DNA from: an uncultured Oligoflexales bacterium
Lineage (GTDB): Bacteria > Bdellovibrionota_B > Oligoflexia > Oligoflexales > JAPPIL01
NCBI GenBank assembly: GCA_958296095.1
Contig: OY282434.1
Location: 124,001-188,000, forward strand
DNA: 64,000 nucleotides
Reading direction: 5' to 3'
A program made the translations under genes and the position numbers. Positions 35,115-44,371 of the stretch are shown piece by piece. The notes beneath the pieces are model-generated. The model was not told the origin of the DNA and searched no databases. It was given only the letters and a program-made list of their open reading frames with translations. Numbering within the stretch: the first letter of the stretch is position 1; every line of letters starts with the position of its first letter.

Positions 35115-36373
35115 AATGAAGACCCTTCTGCTGGTGTTGGACTGAATAACTGCTGCACCGCCTTGAGTGTGTTGTCACTGACAAATTTACTAGCACTGTC
35201 TGAGGTAAGCACGTTGTTGAGTAATTTACCTTGTGCCGCGTCGATCTCTCGGTTGATAGAAGCTTTTAATTTCTGGTCGACCTTGGCAATTTTGAAATTA
35301 CCGAAATCGGCGGAACGCAGCGAGCCAAGCTGAAAGCCAAGGCTGAATGCAGAGTGCACCTTTTCGGCCCGCAGAGTTAGCAGCGAGACGCTAATTTTTT
35401 GCACACGAAGTTTAACCTGTAGCGGAGAAAATTTTTGTATACGGCCCGCGAGGTAGGGTGCGTAGTGGTGCTGGTCGTCAGATATAAACTCCATACCCTT
35501 GACTGAGACGAAGTTGCCGAAGGTAATGTCGAGGCGGGGATGCTGCTTGCCTCCTAGTGGGGCATACACACTCAACAGGGCGGTAGGAAAGCGAAACTTA
35601 TCACCTGAGGGCACGACAAAATTGCGGAAAGCAACGGGTGGCTCTTCCCGCACGAAAGGCATTGTCCGCGGGAAAAGGTTGAAAAGAATATCGGTGCGCA
35701 ATGCCGCCGCGCGCTCGTTCAACTCAAGGTGTAGCCTTGCTGCCAGCAGTGTAGGCACACGTTGTTTTTTGTCGTGGCGGTAAAAAATCAGGGCGCGGTA
35801 AAGGTCGATCTCTTTAGAAATGTGGCGTTGGGCATCGCGGCTGTCTTCGGAACGCAAGCTGACTGTGCCGTTCCTGACCATGCTAATTTTTTGCCGGCCG
35901 TAGTAGAGGTCTGCATCAGTCTGGCGATAAGGCGCGAGAAACAGGGTATAGGCTAGCTTACGCGCCGGAATTTTTTGCACCAGATGGCGCAGCTGCTGCC
36001 GTGACACATCGCCAAGCTGTTGCAAGGCACTGGTCACAAACTGGCGGATCAATATCAAGGCATCGCCACGCTCTGCCGTGGTGATACTGTAGAGCAGCGG
36101 CAAAAAAGATTTGGTCAGCAGGGCATTGACCTTCTCCCGCGCCACAAAGTCCGCCGCGCGCAACGCCATCAGCGGCTGCATGACATCGGTGTTGGGGGTA
36201 ATCGGCACTAGCCGATCACGCACACTGATGAGGCGGAAAGGAAAATCCTGCTCCAACGCATAGCGCGCGGTAAAAAATCGCTCGTAGCTGTTCCGCAACT
36301 GCTCAAAGCCAGATTCAGCAGCATAGGCACAGAGCGAGACCAGCGCCAACCATAGCACACAAAAGACACGCAT
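35111..36373 (-). CDS. Exported protein of unknown function (operon with PLD-like protein)
   Basis: 420 residues from ATG 36373 (GGGAG upstream); the longer frame to 36430 lacks support. Clear signal peptide (VFCVLWLALVSLCAYA). Basic, mixed helix/strand; no recognised domain. Ends in overlap with the PLD-like start. Probably periplasmic or outer membrane associated (inference). Confidence 0.7.
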   Translation of the reverse strand: MRVFCVLWLALVSLCAYAAESGFEQLRNSYERFFTARYALEQDFPFRLISVRDRLVPITPNTDVMQPLMALRAADFVAREKVNALLTKSFLPLLYSITTAERGDALILIRQFVTSALQQLGDVSRQQLRHLVQKIPARKLAYTLFLAPYRQTDADLYYGRQKISMVRNGTVSLRSEDSRDAQRHISKEIDLYRALIFYRHDKKQRVPTLLAARLHLELNERAAALRTDILFNLFPRTMPFVREEPPVAFRNFVVPSGDKFRFPTALLSVYAPLGGKQHPRLDITFGNFVSVKGMEFISDDQHHYAPYLAGRIQKFSPLQVKLRVQKISVSLLTLRAEKVHSAFSLGFQLGSLRSADFGNFKIAKVDQKLKASINREIDAAQGKLLNNVLTSDSASKFVSDNTLKAVQQLFSPTPAEGSSL

Positions 36374-36500
36374 CGACAACACTCTCCCACCGTTGTTAGA
36401 TGCACGGCTCTCTAGCAAGCGCGGGGGCACGTGTCAAGGTTGATTGCGAGGTTGGCTTAGATCTCCCTACAGCTCTCTGCAAAGACGAGAATCACCGCGC

Positions 36501-38357
36501 TTATCTGGAAGGTGGGATGTTGCCGCCGTGCACACGGATGTCGAACAGGCGGTAGATAAAATAGCTAACTTTGTCGAGATCATTCCCGACCGTTTTGGCA
36601 TTGTAGTCCTCTCCGAGACGAGCAGTAATTTCTTTGATATTGGTAGTTGTCGGCGCAAAGATGTCTTGTAGTTCAGAGCTGATGCGCAACAGTTCCTCAA
36701 TATGTTCGCTGCTGAGATCGTCCATATCCGTAACTGTGCCGACCTCTCTCAGCCACTTAGTGAAATTCTCATGACTACCGAATAACTCTTCCGCCAGCGC
36801 GAGGCGCTTGGTAATGTGCAGTTCACGTAGGTTGTCGGGGTAAGCCTCGATGGCCGCGCCAATCTTGCCTAAGTCGAAGCCCTGATAGCTAACATCAATC
36901 CCGTCCGCCAGTATGCTTGCCTGGTTGCCCAAATTTTTTAGCTGATGGTAACTCCACGCTTTGCGTAAATGGCGCACAAAAAACAACGCATATACGGTCA
37001 GCATGCTACCTTGTAATAACGCGTCACTACGCACTCGTGCCAGCTGCCCTAACTGATGCAAGACATGCAGCAGATCGCGTGACTGCTGCATAACCAGTGA
37101 GTCGTGCATTGCCTGCACATGTTTTTGTAAGGTAAAGACATCGACGAGCGATTTCTGCCGCCAAGCAACATAGCCTGTCGCCGCGGCCCCGCCAGCCAGT
37201 GCGCCAAAATACAACACCTGCCCTTTGCTAAAGCGAAAAAAATGATGCAACGCGGCATACGACAAACCCACACCGCCTGCGATAATGAAACCATTATCAC
37301 GCCTTACCGCTGCGGTGCGTTTTTTGAGAAGACCGTACTCGTTGTTGACCAAATCAAGATAGTAGTTGATAACGTCGAAAAAGCGCGGGTAGTTGATCAA
37401 AAATTCAGCCACTACTTGGCGATGATACTTGAGCAGGAAATACAGCAGTGCTTTTCTGTCACGCCCTTCAGCTAACAGCTTGAGTTTTTCAAAACGATCC
37501 GTGAACAGTTCGGCTATCTTGGCGAATAAACCACGCACCGTCTCAACATCGACCGGCTTGAGTCGTGCTAAGGTGTGGTTGCTGAAAGGTGTAGGTGTCG
37601 CTAACAGCTTGCGGTGTTGCCGTTCAGCCAGCATCAGCAATAACCCCCCGTAAGGTTCAGCCAATAATTCCTCATAGGTGTGCAGATAATCTCGCAGCGC
37701 CTGCTGATAGACCGCGGTATTGCTCGCTAAAAAACGCGATGTCGCCACATGATTCAAATGCTCAACCTTAGCGTTGAGACGATCGACGGCCATATTCAAA
37801 ACCGCGACCACCGACTCGATTGTTTCCCAGCCCTCGTGACCTAGCTGCTGGGGACAGTTGGCCTCAACACGGGTGCAGAGCTCCCAACGCAAGAATGGAA
37901 AATATTTCTGATACACACGCACAGCACGCCACAGGTGGGCGGTGGCGGCATCCCTCAGTAAATCGTAGTAATGCCTCGCCGTATCGCTTGTCATAACCAG
38001 ATAGCGATGATCGACAGCTCGTATCGCATCGAGCATCAGGCGATAGTAGTTCCAATCGGACAGTTGTTGGCCGCGAGCCTTGATGTTGATTTGGAAAAAG
38101 TTGAGATAAAGTAGCAGCTTAGCGTGCAGGCGATGCAAGGTCTTGTCTTCACCCTGTGCCTCTGCTGCCTCCCGTTCGTAAAAATAACTGCGGGTGTCTG
38201 TCTCCAACTTCGCCACCTGCACCTCATCAAACACAGTCCGCGCCGCAAAGATAGCCGCATAACGCGCCAGCAATGTTTCCCGCCGAGCCGACATGCTCTC
38301 GCTGTTAGCGGCGACAACACCACTGGAGAATATTAGTGCGACAACGATAAGTCTCAT
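36501..38357 (-). CDS. Membrane-associated exported protein of unknown function
   Basis: About 618 residues if the start is ATG 38357 (MRLIVVALIFSSGVVAA); a TTG at 38393 would overlap the preceding gene by 20 bp. Signal peptide, a long helical region rich in Tyr, Arg and Leu, then two hydrophobic segments (FIIAGGVGLSYAALHHFF; VLYFGALAGGAAATGYVAW) and a third (GSMLTVYALFFV). Same general plan as the upstream 860-residue protein: helical exported domain followed by membrane helices. No known family recognised. Confidence 0.7.
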   Translation of the reverse strand: MRLIVVALIFSSGVVAANSESMSARRETLLARYAAIFAARTVFDEVQVAKLETDTRSYFYEREAAEAQGEDKTLHRLHAKLLLYLNFFQINIKARGQQLSDWNYYRLMLDAIRAVDHRYLVMTSDTARHYYDLLRDAATAHLWRAVRVYQKYFPFLRWELCTRVEANCPQQLGHEGWETIESVVAVLNMAVDRLNAKVEHLNHVATSRFLASNTAVYQQALRDYLHTYEELLAEPYGGLLLMLAERQHRKLLATPTPFSNHTLARLKPVDVETVRGLFAKIAELFTDRFEKLKLLAEGRDRKALLYFLLKYHRQVVAEFLINYPRFFDVINYYLDLVNNEYGLLKKRTAAVRRDNGFIIAGGVGLSYAALHHFFRFSKGQVLYFGALAGGAAATGYVAWRQKSLVDVFTLQKHVQAMHDSLVMQQSRDLLHVLHQLGQLARVRSDALLQGSMLTVYALFFVRHLRKAWSYHQLKNLGNQASILADGIDVSYQGFDLGKIGAAIEAYPDNLRELHITKRLALAEELFGSHENFTKWLREVGTVTDMDDLSSEHIEELLRISSELQDIFAPTTTNIKEITARLGEDYNAKTVGNDLDKVSYFIYRLFDIRVHGGNIPPSR

Positions 38358-38373
38358 GACATATACAAGCAAG

Positions 38374-40956
38374 TTAACGATAATGTTCCTCAAGTCGTTC
38401 GGGCAACTGCAAACTGACGGCCGGATGCTTATCTTTGTTCATAAAATCAAACAGATAGCTCCGCTCAGGGCTTGCCGTCACCCCCTTGACCAGATAATAC
38501 TCTTCTTTGCCGTGCACTGCACCATTTTTGTACGCACCACTCGCATCTTTACTCTTGACCCATACCCACTGTCCGAACAAGCTGTTGAAATTATGCAGCA
38601 CTAGCATCAAACCCTTGCGTCCTTCGAGGGCACGGCTCACCTCCCGCAAAAACTGCACCCTGAGGTTGGAGAGCGTTGAGATGTAAGCCGCCCCGAATAC
38701 CGACATGCCCATGATGTTGCGCAGCGCCTCACGGGTAGTCTTCTTGCCCCTGCGGAGTTGGTTAAGTTCGATAAGTGATACCGCGGGGAATATCCCGATA
38801 AAACCAACGCCTAGGGTGCGATAAAATTGTGTTTTAAAAATTCCTGCTCGCTGCCTTAGGCTTAAGTGCATTTGGTTCTGGCGTGTTTTTTTAAAAAGTC
38901 CTGCGAAGATGGTCTTTGTTTCACCAAAATTAATCCAACTTAGCATGAACGAGAAAAAAATACTGGAAATATAATCGACTGCCACCCTATCGAGATTATA
39001 CTTGATATCGTTGCCGTATAGTCGCCACTCGGCAAAGGTTAGGTGTGTCAACGAGACCACCGTTGAAGAAGCAAGATAGGGAATAAAATCACTATGCTGC
39101 GTGCGTTTGCGGATTGCCGCGGCAAGTTTTTCTTTGGAGATGAGCTGAAAGAGCGTCTTGTCCAACACCCGTCGTGGTAAACGCCATTCACGGCTGAGAA
39201 AACGCAAGGCACGATTAATGTGTGGATTGCGGCTGTAGTATTCAAGATGTTCACCCAACAGCACAGCTTTAAAGACGCGTGCCTTACTACCGACGCTGCG
39301 CCGTAACCAATAGGTTGCGCGCTCATGGCGTTGACGCAAAGACATAGCCAGGGGGTTTTTCTCTCCCAATACGCGTGCATGCAGTCTGCCCAAAACGTTG
39401 GTCAGCTTGTTGAGAAAAAATAAATCCACGCCCAGCAACAGTCCACTAAGCGTAAGGCTTAACGCGTCTTTATCCCTGAGCTTTTGCGCGGCATGGACTT
39501 CTTCCCAGCTGTACTGAGTCAGACCGTTGCCAAAGTAGCCATCTAGTACGTCTGCCGTTGTGTGGCGATTGCGTCGCAGGTCGTTGAGTTCGTTCCACGT
39601 CAACAGCGATCCACCCACAAGCCAGGCGAGCGCCGCCGCCAGAGGTTTTTTGTTGAGCAATGGCGGCAGGTTAACCGAAGCAAGGAGACCTACTCCGCCC
39701 AAGCCTGCGGCCGTGTAATCACTGAGCCGACGCAGACGACGGCGGCGCTGCTCGGTTGTCGTTGCCTGGGCGCGAAAATCTTCTTCAACTTGGGCAAAAT
39801 CAATCACGGGCGACAGATACCCGAACTGCTGCTGGGCGCGCTGCCAAAGTTCGGCATCGTTACCTAGCTGGCGCAGGCTTTTGCTGTTGTGCGCATCAAA
39901 GTGAACTTCGTCGCCCAAGCGATGCAACATGGCTGTGTTTGCTGCCAAGGCTTTCAGCATAGCCAAGTCGATATAATTGTTGATAGCGGGAAAAACGGTG
40001 CGAAAATCACGCCGTTGTGACAAATCTGCTAAAGCCTCATGCAGGCGACGTTCAAAGTTGGCTGGCCAGGGTAGACGGCGATAGTTTGGTGTTGGTAGAA
40101 GTTTTTGTTTGTGGGCCGGAAAGTCAATTTTCTCTAACTGCCGATAGATTAGTTTATACAAATAATCGCTGCGAGAGTCATACCGCACCTGCGTAATAAG
40201 GATACGATAGCGATCGATCAGCAGGCTGCGATACCAGGTCAATGTCGAGATAATTTTTTCGCTTTCGGCGCGTAGTTTATCAGTGCAGTTTTTGCGTCCG
40301 ACATGTTGATAAACGATATACGCCGCGTCCTGGTTGGCACATTCATCGAGTGGCATAATTTTTTTGTAGCGCCATACGTCATGTGCAAACCAGCGAATGT
40401 AGCGATCGAGCTTAGTCAGTAAGGCGCTGACATGAATGAGACCAAAGACCAATTTAATGCGTTCGTCTTCGTCATAAGTTACTTCTTTGGTGTAGAGATC
40501 AAAAATTGCCTTATGCAACTCGTAGAGGGGACTGCGCACGAATGAGGCAAGACCTTCGTTGTTGAGCATCTCGGCATCTATATTCATACTCTTTGCGTCG
40601 CAGTTTTCGAGATAAAGATTACAGGTGCGTTGCCGAAACTGGAAGGTCAGGTTTTTGTTCATGGCTGATTTGCGGGCGCGCGCTGTGCCACCAATAAAAC
40701 GCTTCAGTTCTTTTCTAGTTTGCAACAGCTCCAGCATTCTGGTGTTACGCAAAACATAGAAGGCGTTGGCTACCATGTCGTCGGCATCGAAGGCGCGGTG
40801 ATAACGATCGAGCACCAGCATTTCTTGCTGACTAGGGACGATAAGAATTTCTTGATAAACTTCGGACAGGGGTGGTGGTTGAGATTGCTGCGCCGCACAG
40901 ACCGCGGCAAAGGCAATTTGCGAGATTATTAGAAAAAAAACAAAGCGGCACGCCAA
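38374..40956 (-). CDS. Large membrane protein of unknown function
   Basis: 860 residues, start TTG 40956 behind GAGGGGG. Signal-like start (FVFFLIISQIAFAAVCAA), helical domain of about 400 residues with paired Cys (RTCNLYLENC; DECANQ; KNCTDK), then several membrane segments (AALAWLVGGSLLTW; LSLTLSGLLLGVDLFFL; ISSIFFSFMLSW; GVGFIGIFPAVSLI). First gene of the five-gene operon that ends in aroB. The C-terminal half with multiple membrane helices suggests an envelope complex with its neighbours (inference). Confidence 0.7.
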   Translation of the reverse strand: MACRFVFFLIISQIAFAAVCAAQQSQPPPLSEVYQEILIVPSQQEMLVLDRYHRAFDADDMVANAFYVLRNTRMLELLQTRKELKRFIGGTARARKSAMNKNLTFQFRQRTCNLYLENCDAKSMNIDAEMLNNEGLASFVRSPLYELHKAIFDLYTKEVTYDEDERIKLVFGLIHVSALLTKLDRYIRWFAHDVWRYKKIMPLDECANQDAAYIVYQHVGRKNCTDKLRAESEKIISTLTWYRSLLIDRYRILITQVRYDSRSDYLYKLIYRQLEKIDFPAHKQKLLPTPNYRRLPWPANFERRLHEALADLSQRRDFRTVFPAINNYIDLAMLKALAANTAMLHRLGDEVHFDAHNSKSLRQLGNDAELWQRAQQQFGYLSPVIDFAQVEEDFRAQATTTEQRRRRLRRLSDYTAAGLGGVGLLASVNLPPLLNKKPLAAALAWLVGGSLLTWNELNDLRRNRHTTADVLDGYFGNGLTQYSWEEVHAAQKLRDKDALSLTLSGLLLGVDLFFLNKLTNVLGRLHARVLGEKNPLAMSLRQRHERATYWLRRSVGSKARVFKAVLLGEHLEYYSRNPHINRALRFLSREWRLPRRVLDKTLFQLISKEKLAAAIRKRTQHSDFIPYLASSTVVSLTHLTFAEWRLYGNDIKYNLDRVAVDYISSIFFSFMLSWINFGETKTIFAGLFKKTRQNQMHLSLRQRAGIFKTQFYRTLGVGFIGIFPAVSLIELNQLRRGKKTTREALRNIMGMSVFGAAYISTLSNLRVQFLREVSRALEGRKGLMLVLHNFNSLFGQWVWVKSKDASGAYKNGAVHGKEEYYLVKGVTASPERSYLFDFMNKDKHPAVSLQLPERLEEHYR

Positions 40957-41099
40957 GCATCCCCCTCATTCACAGCTCGGTCGGCAGCCTAGCACACGCA
41001 GGCATAAAATTCAAGGCACACAGGACGTGGCGGAGCTAGCTGGACGCGGCACTGCACCATGCACGTAACGCAACGACAGATGGCAAGGATATGGCTGAG

Positions 41100-42050
41100 C
41101 TAGCTGGACGCGGCGGCGGCAGCAGCACGGCGGCGACGCACCACGCGCAGGACGACGATATAGGTAGGGATGGCGGAGATGAGGCCGAGCACTATCCCTC
41201 CGATCCACATGGGCATGGCAACATGCATGCCGATGCTGAACATGCCTGTCAGTCCTCGCCAGGCCGATTCGAGTAGACCTTCGCCGTTCTGGATGGAGTC
41301 GATCAGCTCTTGCACCGTCGTCTCGAACTTGTTGAAGTGCATTTCACGACGGCTGAGCAGCAGCACCCCTAGCCAATACATGCAGTAATACAGGGGGATC
41401 ATGGTCAGCGGGTTGGAAATCCACACCATCGCACAGGCAATGGGCACGTTGAACTTCAGCTTCGGAATGGCTGCGATCAGCACCACCATCGCCATCTGCA
41501 CCCCTACCGTCGGAGTTAAGCCGACGACCACCCCGATCGCTGCTCCCCGCGCCAGGCGCTCTGGGCTGTCCTTTGCCTTCAGCAGCGCCGCGATCTTCCT
41601 CCGCCAAAATGCAAAGACATTCGTAGTTAAGCCGCCAACAGCTCTGCTCGCTGCCCCCCGCTCCAAGCGCTCTGGGCTGTCCTTTGCCTTCAGCAGCGCC
41701 GCGATCTTCCTCCGCCAAAATGCAGAGACATTCGTAGTTAAGCCACCGACAACCCTGCTCGCTGCCCCCCGCTCCGACAGTAGCGGCACGATCCTTTCCC
41801 GCCAAAATGCAGAGACATTCGTAGTTAAGCCACCGACAACCCTGCTCGCTGCCCCCCGCTCCAGGCGCTCTGGGCTGTCCTTTGCCTTTGCCTTCAGTAG
41901 CGGTACGATTCTTTCCCGCCAAAATGCAAAGACATTCGTAGTTAAGCCGCCAACAGCTCTGCTCGCTGCTCCCCGCGCCAGGCGCTCTGGGCTGTCCTTT
42001 GCCTTCAGCAGCGCCGCGATCTTCCTCCGCCAAAATGCAAAGACATTCAT
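41100..42050 (-). CDS. DUF2062 membrane protein with amplified N-terminal segment
   Basis: 316 residues. The C-terminal half is a typical DUF2062 domain: RLARGAAIGVVVGLTPTVG, WISNPLTMIPLYYCMYWLG and later membrane helices. The N-terminal ~170 residues are five head-to-tail copies of its own lead-in helix (NVFAFWRRKIAALLKAKDSP followed by ERLARGAA); in copies 1-4 the text continues SR(A/V)VGGLTT, in copy 5 IGVVVGLTP and on into the domain. Normal DUF2062 proteins have one such segment. Function of the family is not established. No good ribosome site before ATG 42050. Confidence 0.82.
   Translation of the reverse strand: MNVFAFWRRKIAALLKAKDSPERLARGAASRAVGGLTTNVFAFWRERIVPLLKAKAKDSPERLERGAASRVVGGLTTNVSAFWRERIVPLLSERGAASRVVGGLTTNVSAFWRRKIAALLKAKDSPERLERGAASRAVGGLTTNVFAFWRRKIAALLKAKDSPERLARGAAIGVVVGLTPTVGVQMAMVVLIAAIPKLKFNVPIACAMVWISNPLTMIPLYYCMYWLGVLLLSRREMHFNKFETTVQELIDSIQNGEGLLESAWRGLTGMFSIGMHVAMPMWIGGIVLGLISAIPTYIVVLRVVRRRRAAAAAASS
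41530..42050 (-). repeat. In-frame tandem repeat array within the DUF2062 gene
   Basis: Five units of about 111-117 bp (one shortened by loss of the KAKDSPERL part) with high DNA identity, e.g. AAATGCAAAGACATTCGTAG and AAATGCAGAGACATTCGTAG boundaries. Frame is kept in all. Confidence 0.92.
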
Positions 42051-42566
42051 AAAAACAATCGGTTAGACGAAATTTCAGCGATCCCTTCGATTATACCGCA
42101 ACGCCGCAAGAATAAAATTACTGGCGGTGAAATTTTTTTGAAAAAAAATTATCAGAAAATTTTTCGCTGAAAATCGCAAAAATTTATCTGATTTTCTGTA
42201 ATTTTGCTCAATGCCATAAAATTACACGTGATTTTTCTACACATGTATTCAGAAAATAGCAAACGAATTAATTGGCTGCACGGCCAAAGTACTTTTATGC
42301 ATTGACAACCGCGATTTAGTGTTGTAGCTATCGGAACTACCGAGCTGGTTTTCTTTCGCATCGGGTCGTTTCGGCTGCGGGGCTTCTGTCGGCCAGCTCA
42401 TTGTTAATGAAAGGTCATACTAACATGGTTTTCTCAAGCTCTACCGTTGCAAGATATTTTTTTCACTCCTGTTTTTTACTTTCTTCTGCATGCACGGTCT
42501 TATCCACATTAAATGTTATCAAACCTTTATTATTTTCACGTTAGGCGGTCTGAGCTTGAGCGTGTC
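42051..42566. other. AT-rich gene-free stretch
   Basis: About 500 bp markedly richer in A and T than the surroundings, with runs such as GAAAAAAAATTATCAG. CAGAAAAT (about 42154) and ATTTTCTG (about 42190) form an inverted pair. I see no gene with a convincing start or codon use. It lies upstream of the DUF2062 gene and may hold its promoter. Confidence 0.5.
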
Positions 42567-42598
42567 GGGGTTTTCTTGGCTGAGGCTAGGAAGACCCC
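42567..42598 (-). terminator. Stem-loop downstream of the FAD oxidoreductase
   Basis: GGGGTTTTCTT pairs with AGGAAGACCCC (11 pairs, two G.U), 35 bp after the stop codon at 42633 on the minus strand. No T-run. Confidence 0.5.
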
Positions 42599-42632
42599 GT
42601 TTCGCGTCGTCAGCACGCGCCCTATGCCGTAT

Positions 42633-43937
42633 TTATTCTGATTGCAGGCGTAGCAGTAGTCGGGCGGTTTCACGTCCCTGTTTGACGGCATAGTTAGTGC
42701 CGCGGTCCTGCGGGTAGATCTGTGCCATGCTGGCGATGTGGAAATTGGCCAGCGGTGTCTGGGTCGATGGGCGTAGGCGGCTGTAGTGGCATTCGACCAC
42801 TGGCTGGGCGTAGGCGGCGCGCCAGACATGGGATTGCAGGAGGCAAGCGTCGTTAAATCGGGGGAACATGCGACGCAGATGCCCCAAGCTGAAGCGCACG
42901 ATCTCGGCATCTTTCTGGGTGTAGAAGGGGTCGTTAGGGGGCAAGTAGCGTGATAGGTAGACGATGTGGCGTTGTTGGTAACTTGTGGCAGGCTCGAAGT
43001 TAGTGTGTTCAATCACGCCGACGAAGGGGAAGCTGGGGTCGTTGACGTTGATCCAGTAGAGATCGGAGAGGCTGCGGTTGAGTTCTAGCACGATGCAGAT
43101 GTTGGCGAGGTAGGTGATGCGGCGTAGACGTTGTTCGTAGGTATGTGGCACGTGTTCGTGCAGCAGGTCGGCAATGATGGGCAGCGCGGGGGTGGCGATG
43201 ACGTGGGTGGCACTAAAACTGGCGTTGTCGGTGAGTACGGCTTGCACCTGTCCGTTGGTCACCAGCAGGCGGCGGACAGGGGTGCTGGTTTTGATTTCAC
43301 CACCTTTTGCTTGAATGGCCGCGGCAAGTGTGGCGGAAAGCGTGGCAAAACCACCGCGCAGGTAGGCGAGTTGTTCGCGTCCATCCTTACGGCGGCTGCC
43401 GCCACGTAATTTGAGCTTGTTCCACAGCCAGACGGCGGCAATCTTGTCCGCTTCCGCCCCAAATTTGCCGCGCAGCAGTGGTTGCCAAACAACTTGGTAG
43501 ACGCGCTCACCGCTCGTCTGCCTTATCCAGTCGGCGGCGGTCAGGCCTTCGAGTTTGCGCCAATTTCTGATCAGCTGCATACGTGGCACAAGCAGTCCCA
43601 AGCGCAGGCGGTCACACAGTGGCAGCGCGTGGAAGCGCAGCAGGTCGAGGGGTGAGGAGAGACGAAAAAAGTTATGGGCGTAATACATGCCCGTGCGAGT
43701 GGCACGCAGTTCAAGCCTGTCTTGTAGTTCCAGTTCGGTGATGAGTTGCATGATGTGGGTGTCGCTGGTGAACCAGTGGTGGTAAAATTTTTCCAGCCGT
43801 GTGTTGCCGACAGCAAAGCTACCTGCCAGTCCGCCAACCTCCTCATCTTGCTCGAGCACGGTAACCTTGATGCCGTGCTGCGCCAGCTCCCACGCGGCAG
43901 CAAGACCACAGAAGCCCGCACCAATAATAACAACCAT
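42633..43937 (-). CDS. FAD-dependent amine oxidase-like oxidoreductase
   Basis: 434 residues. Start at ATG 43937: VVIIGAGFCGLAAAWELA is the FAD-binding Rossmann motif and must be close to the N-terminus; the frame continues upstream only because the repeat DNA is open. EQDEEVGGLAGSF (FAD), EKFYHHWFTSD, RGGFATLSATLAAAI, and a C-terminal MAQIYPQDRG.NYAV FAD-contact segment. Similar oxidoreductases occur with polysaccharide and isoprenoid genes; substrate unknown. The gene begins a few bases from a repeat module, so its promoter may lie in repeat DNA. Confidence 0.85.
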   Translation of the reverse strand: MVVIIGAGFCGLAAAWELAQHGIKVTVLEQDEEVGGLAGSFAVGNTRLEKFYHHWFTSDTHIMQLITELELQDRLELRATRTGMYYAHNFFRLSSPLDLLRFHALPLCDRLRLGLLVPRMQLIRNWRKLEGLTAADWIRQTSGERVYQVVWQPLLRGKFGAEADKIAAVWLWNKLKLRGGSRRKDGREQLAYLRGGFATLSATLAAAIQAKGGEIKTSTPVRRLLVTNGQVQAVLTDNASFSATHVIATPALPIIADLLHEHVPHTYEQRLRRITYLANICIVLELNRSLSDLYWINVNDPSFPFVGVIEHTNFEPATSYQQRHIVYLSRYLPPNDPFYTQKDAEIVRFSLGHLRRMFPRFNDACLLQSHVWRAAYAQPVVECHYSRLRPSTQTPLANFHIASMAQIYPQDRGTNYAVKQGRETARLLLRLQSE

Positions 43938-43995
43938 ACCTAGCGCCGTGGCGCGCCGCTCTTTGTAACGCTCGCTTCCTAGCTCGCTCCTTGCA
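43938..43995 (-). repeat. Low-complexity module in front of the FAD oxidoreductase
   Basis: GGCGCGCCGCTCTTTGTAAC then GCTCGCTTCCTAGCTCGCTC, seven bases or fewer from the start codon. Confidence 0.8.
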
Positions 43996-44218
43996 CTCAG
44001 GCCTCTCGCTATCGCGTTCAAGCTTGCTCCCTAACCTCTTTGTTTGCCCTCAGGCCTCTCGTTATTGCGTTCAGGCTTGCTCCCTAACCTCTTTGTTTGC
44101 CCTCAGGCCTCTCGCTATCGCGTTCAGGCTTGCTCCCTAACCTCTTTGTTTGCCCTCAGGCCTCTCGTTATTGCGTTCAGGCTTGCTCCCTAACCTCTTT
44201 GTTTGCCCTCAGGCCTCT
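43996..44218 (+). repeat. 53-bp tandem repeat, about four units
   Basis: CTCAGGCCTCTCG starts at 43996, 44049, 44102, 44155 and 44208, exact 53-bp spacing. Unit contains CTCTCGYTATYGCGTTCAGG and CTTGCTCCCTAACCTCTTTG. Alternating CTATC and TTATT versions suggest duplication of a two-unit block. The same CTCTCG...GTTCAGGCTTGC text precedes arm elements elsewhere. No spacers, so not CRISPR. Confidence 0.93.
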
Positions 44219-44240
44219 CTGCCTGCCCCAAGCCGCCTCC

Positions 44241-44371
44241 AAAAATTCAGCCAACATATTGGTAAGTTACAAAAAAATACAGACAAAACCACAAGCAAAG
44301 CTAAAGCAAAAAAAAACGACCGATGCCCCCTGCAGCTGAGGTGTTTAAATTTTACCGAAAGGATCTACCAG
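44241..44371 (+). promoter_or_regulatory. Conserved leader of lipoprotein copy A
   Basis: AAAAATTCAGCCAACATATT through ACCGAAAGGATCTACC is repeated with few changes at 54146-54278 before lipoprotein copy B. Runs of A, a TTTAAATTTTACC element and the ribosome site AAAGGA are kept. Confidence 0.5.

Noticed and set aside
41401..42066. Long plus-strand frame opposite the DUF2062 gene
   Set aside because: Antisense shadow of the repeated codons; the minus strand encodes a recognisable DUF2062 domain.
43996..44218. CRISPR array
   Set aside because: Perfect 53-bp head-to-tail repeats with no spacers and no cas genes.
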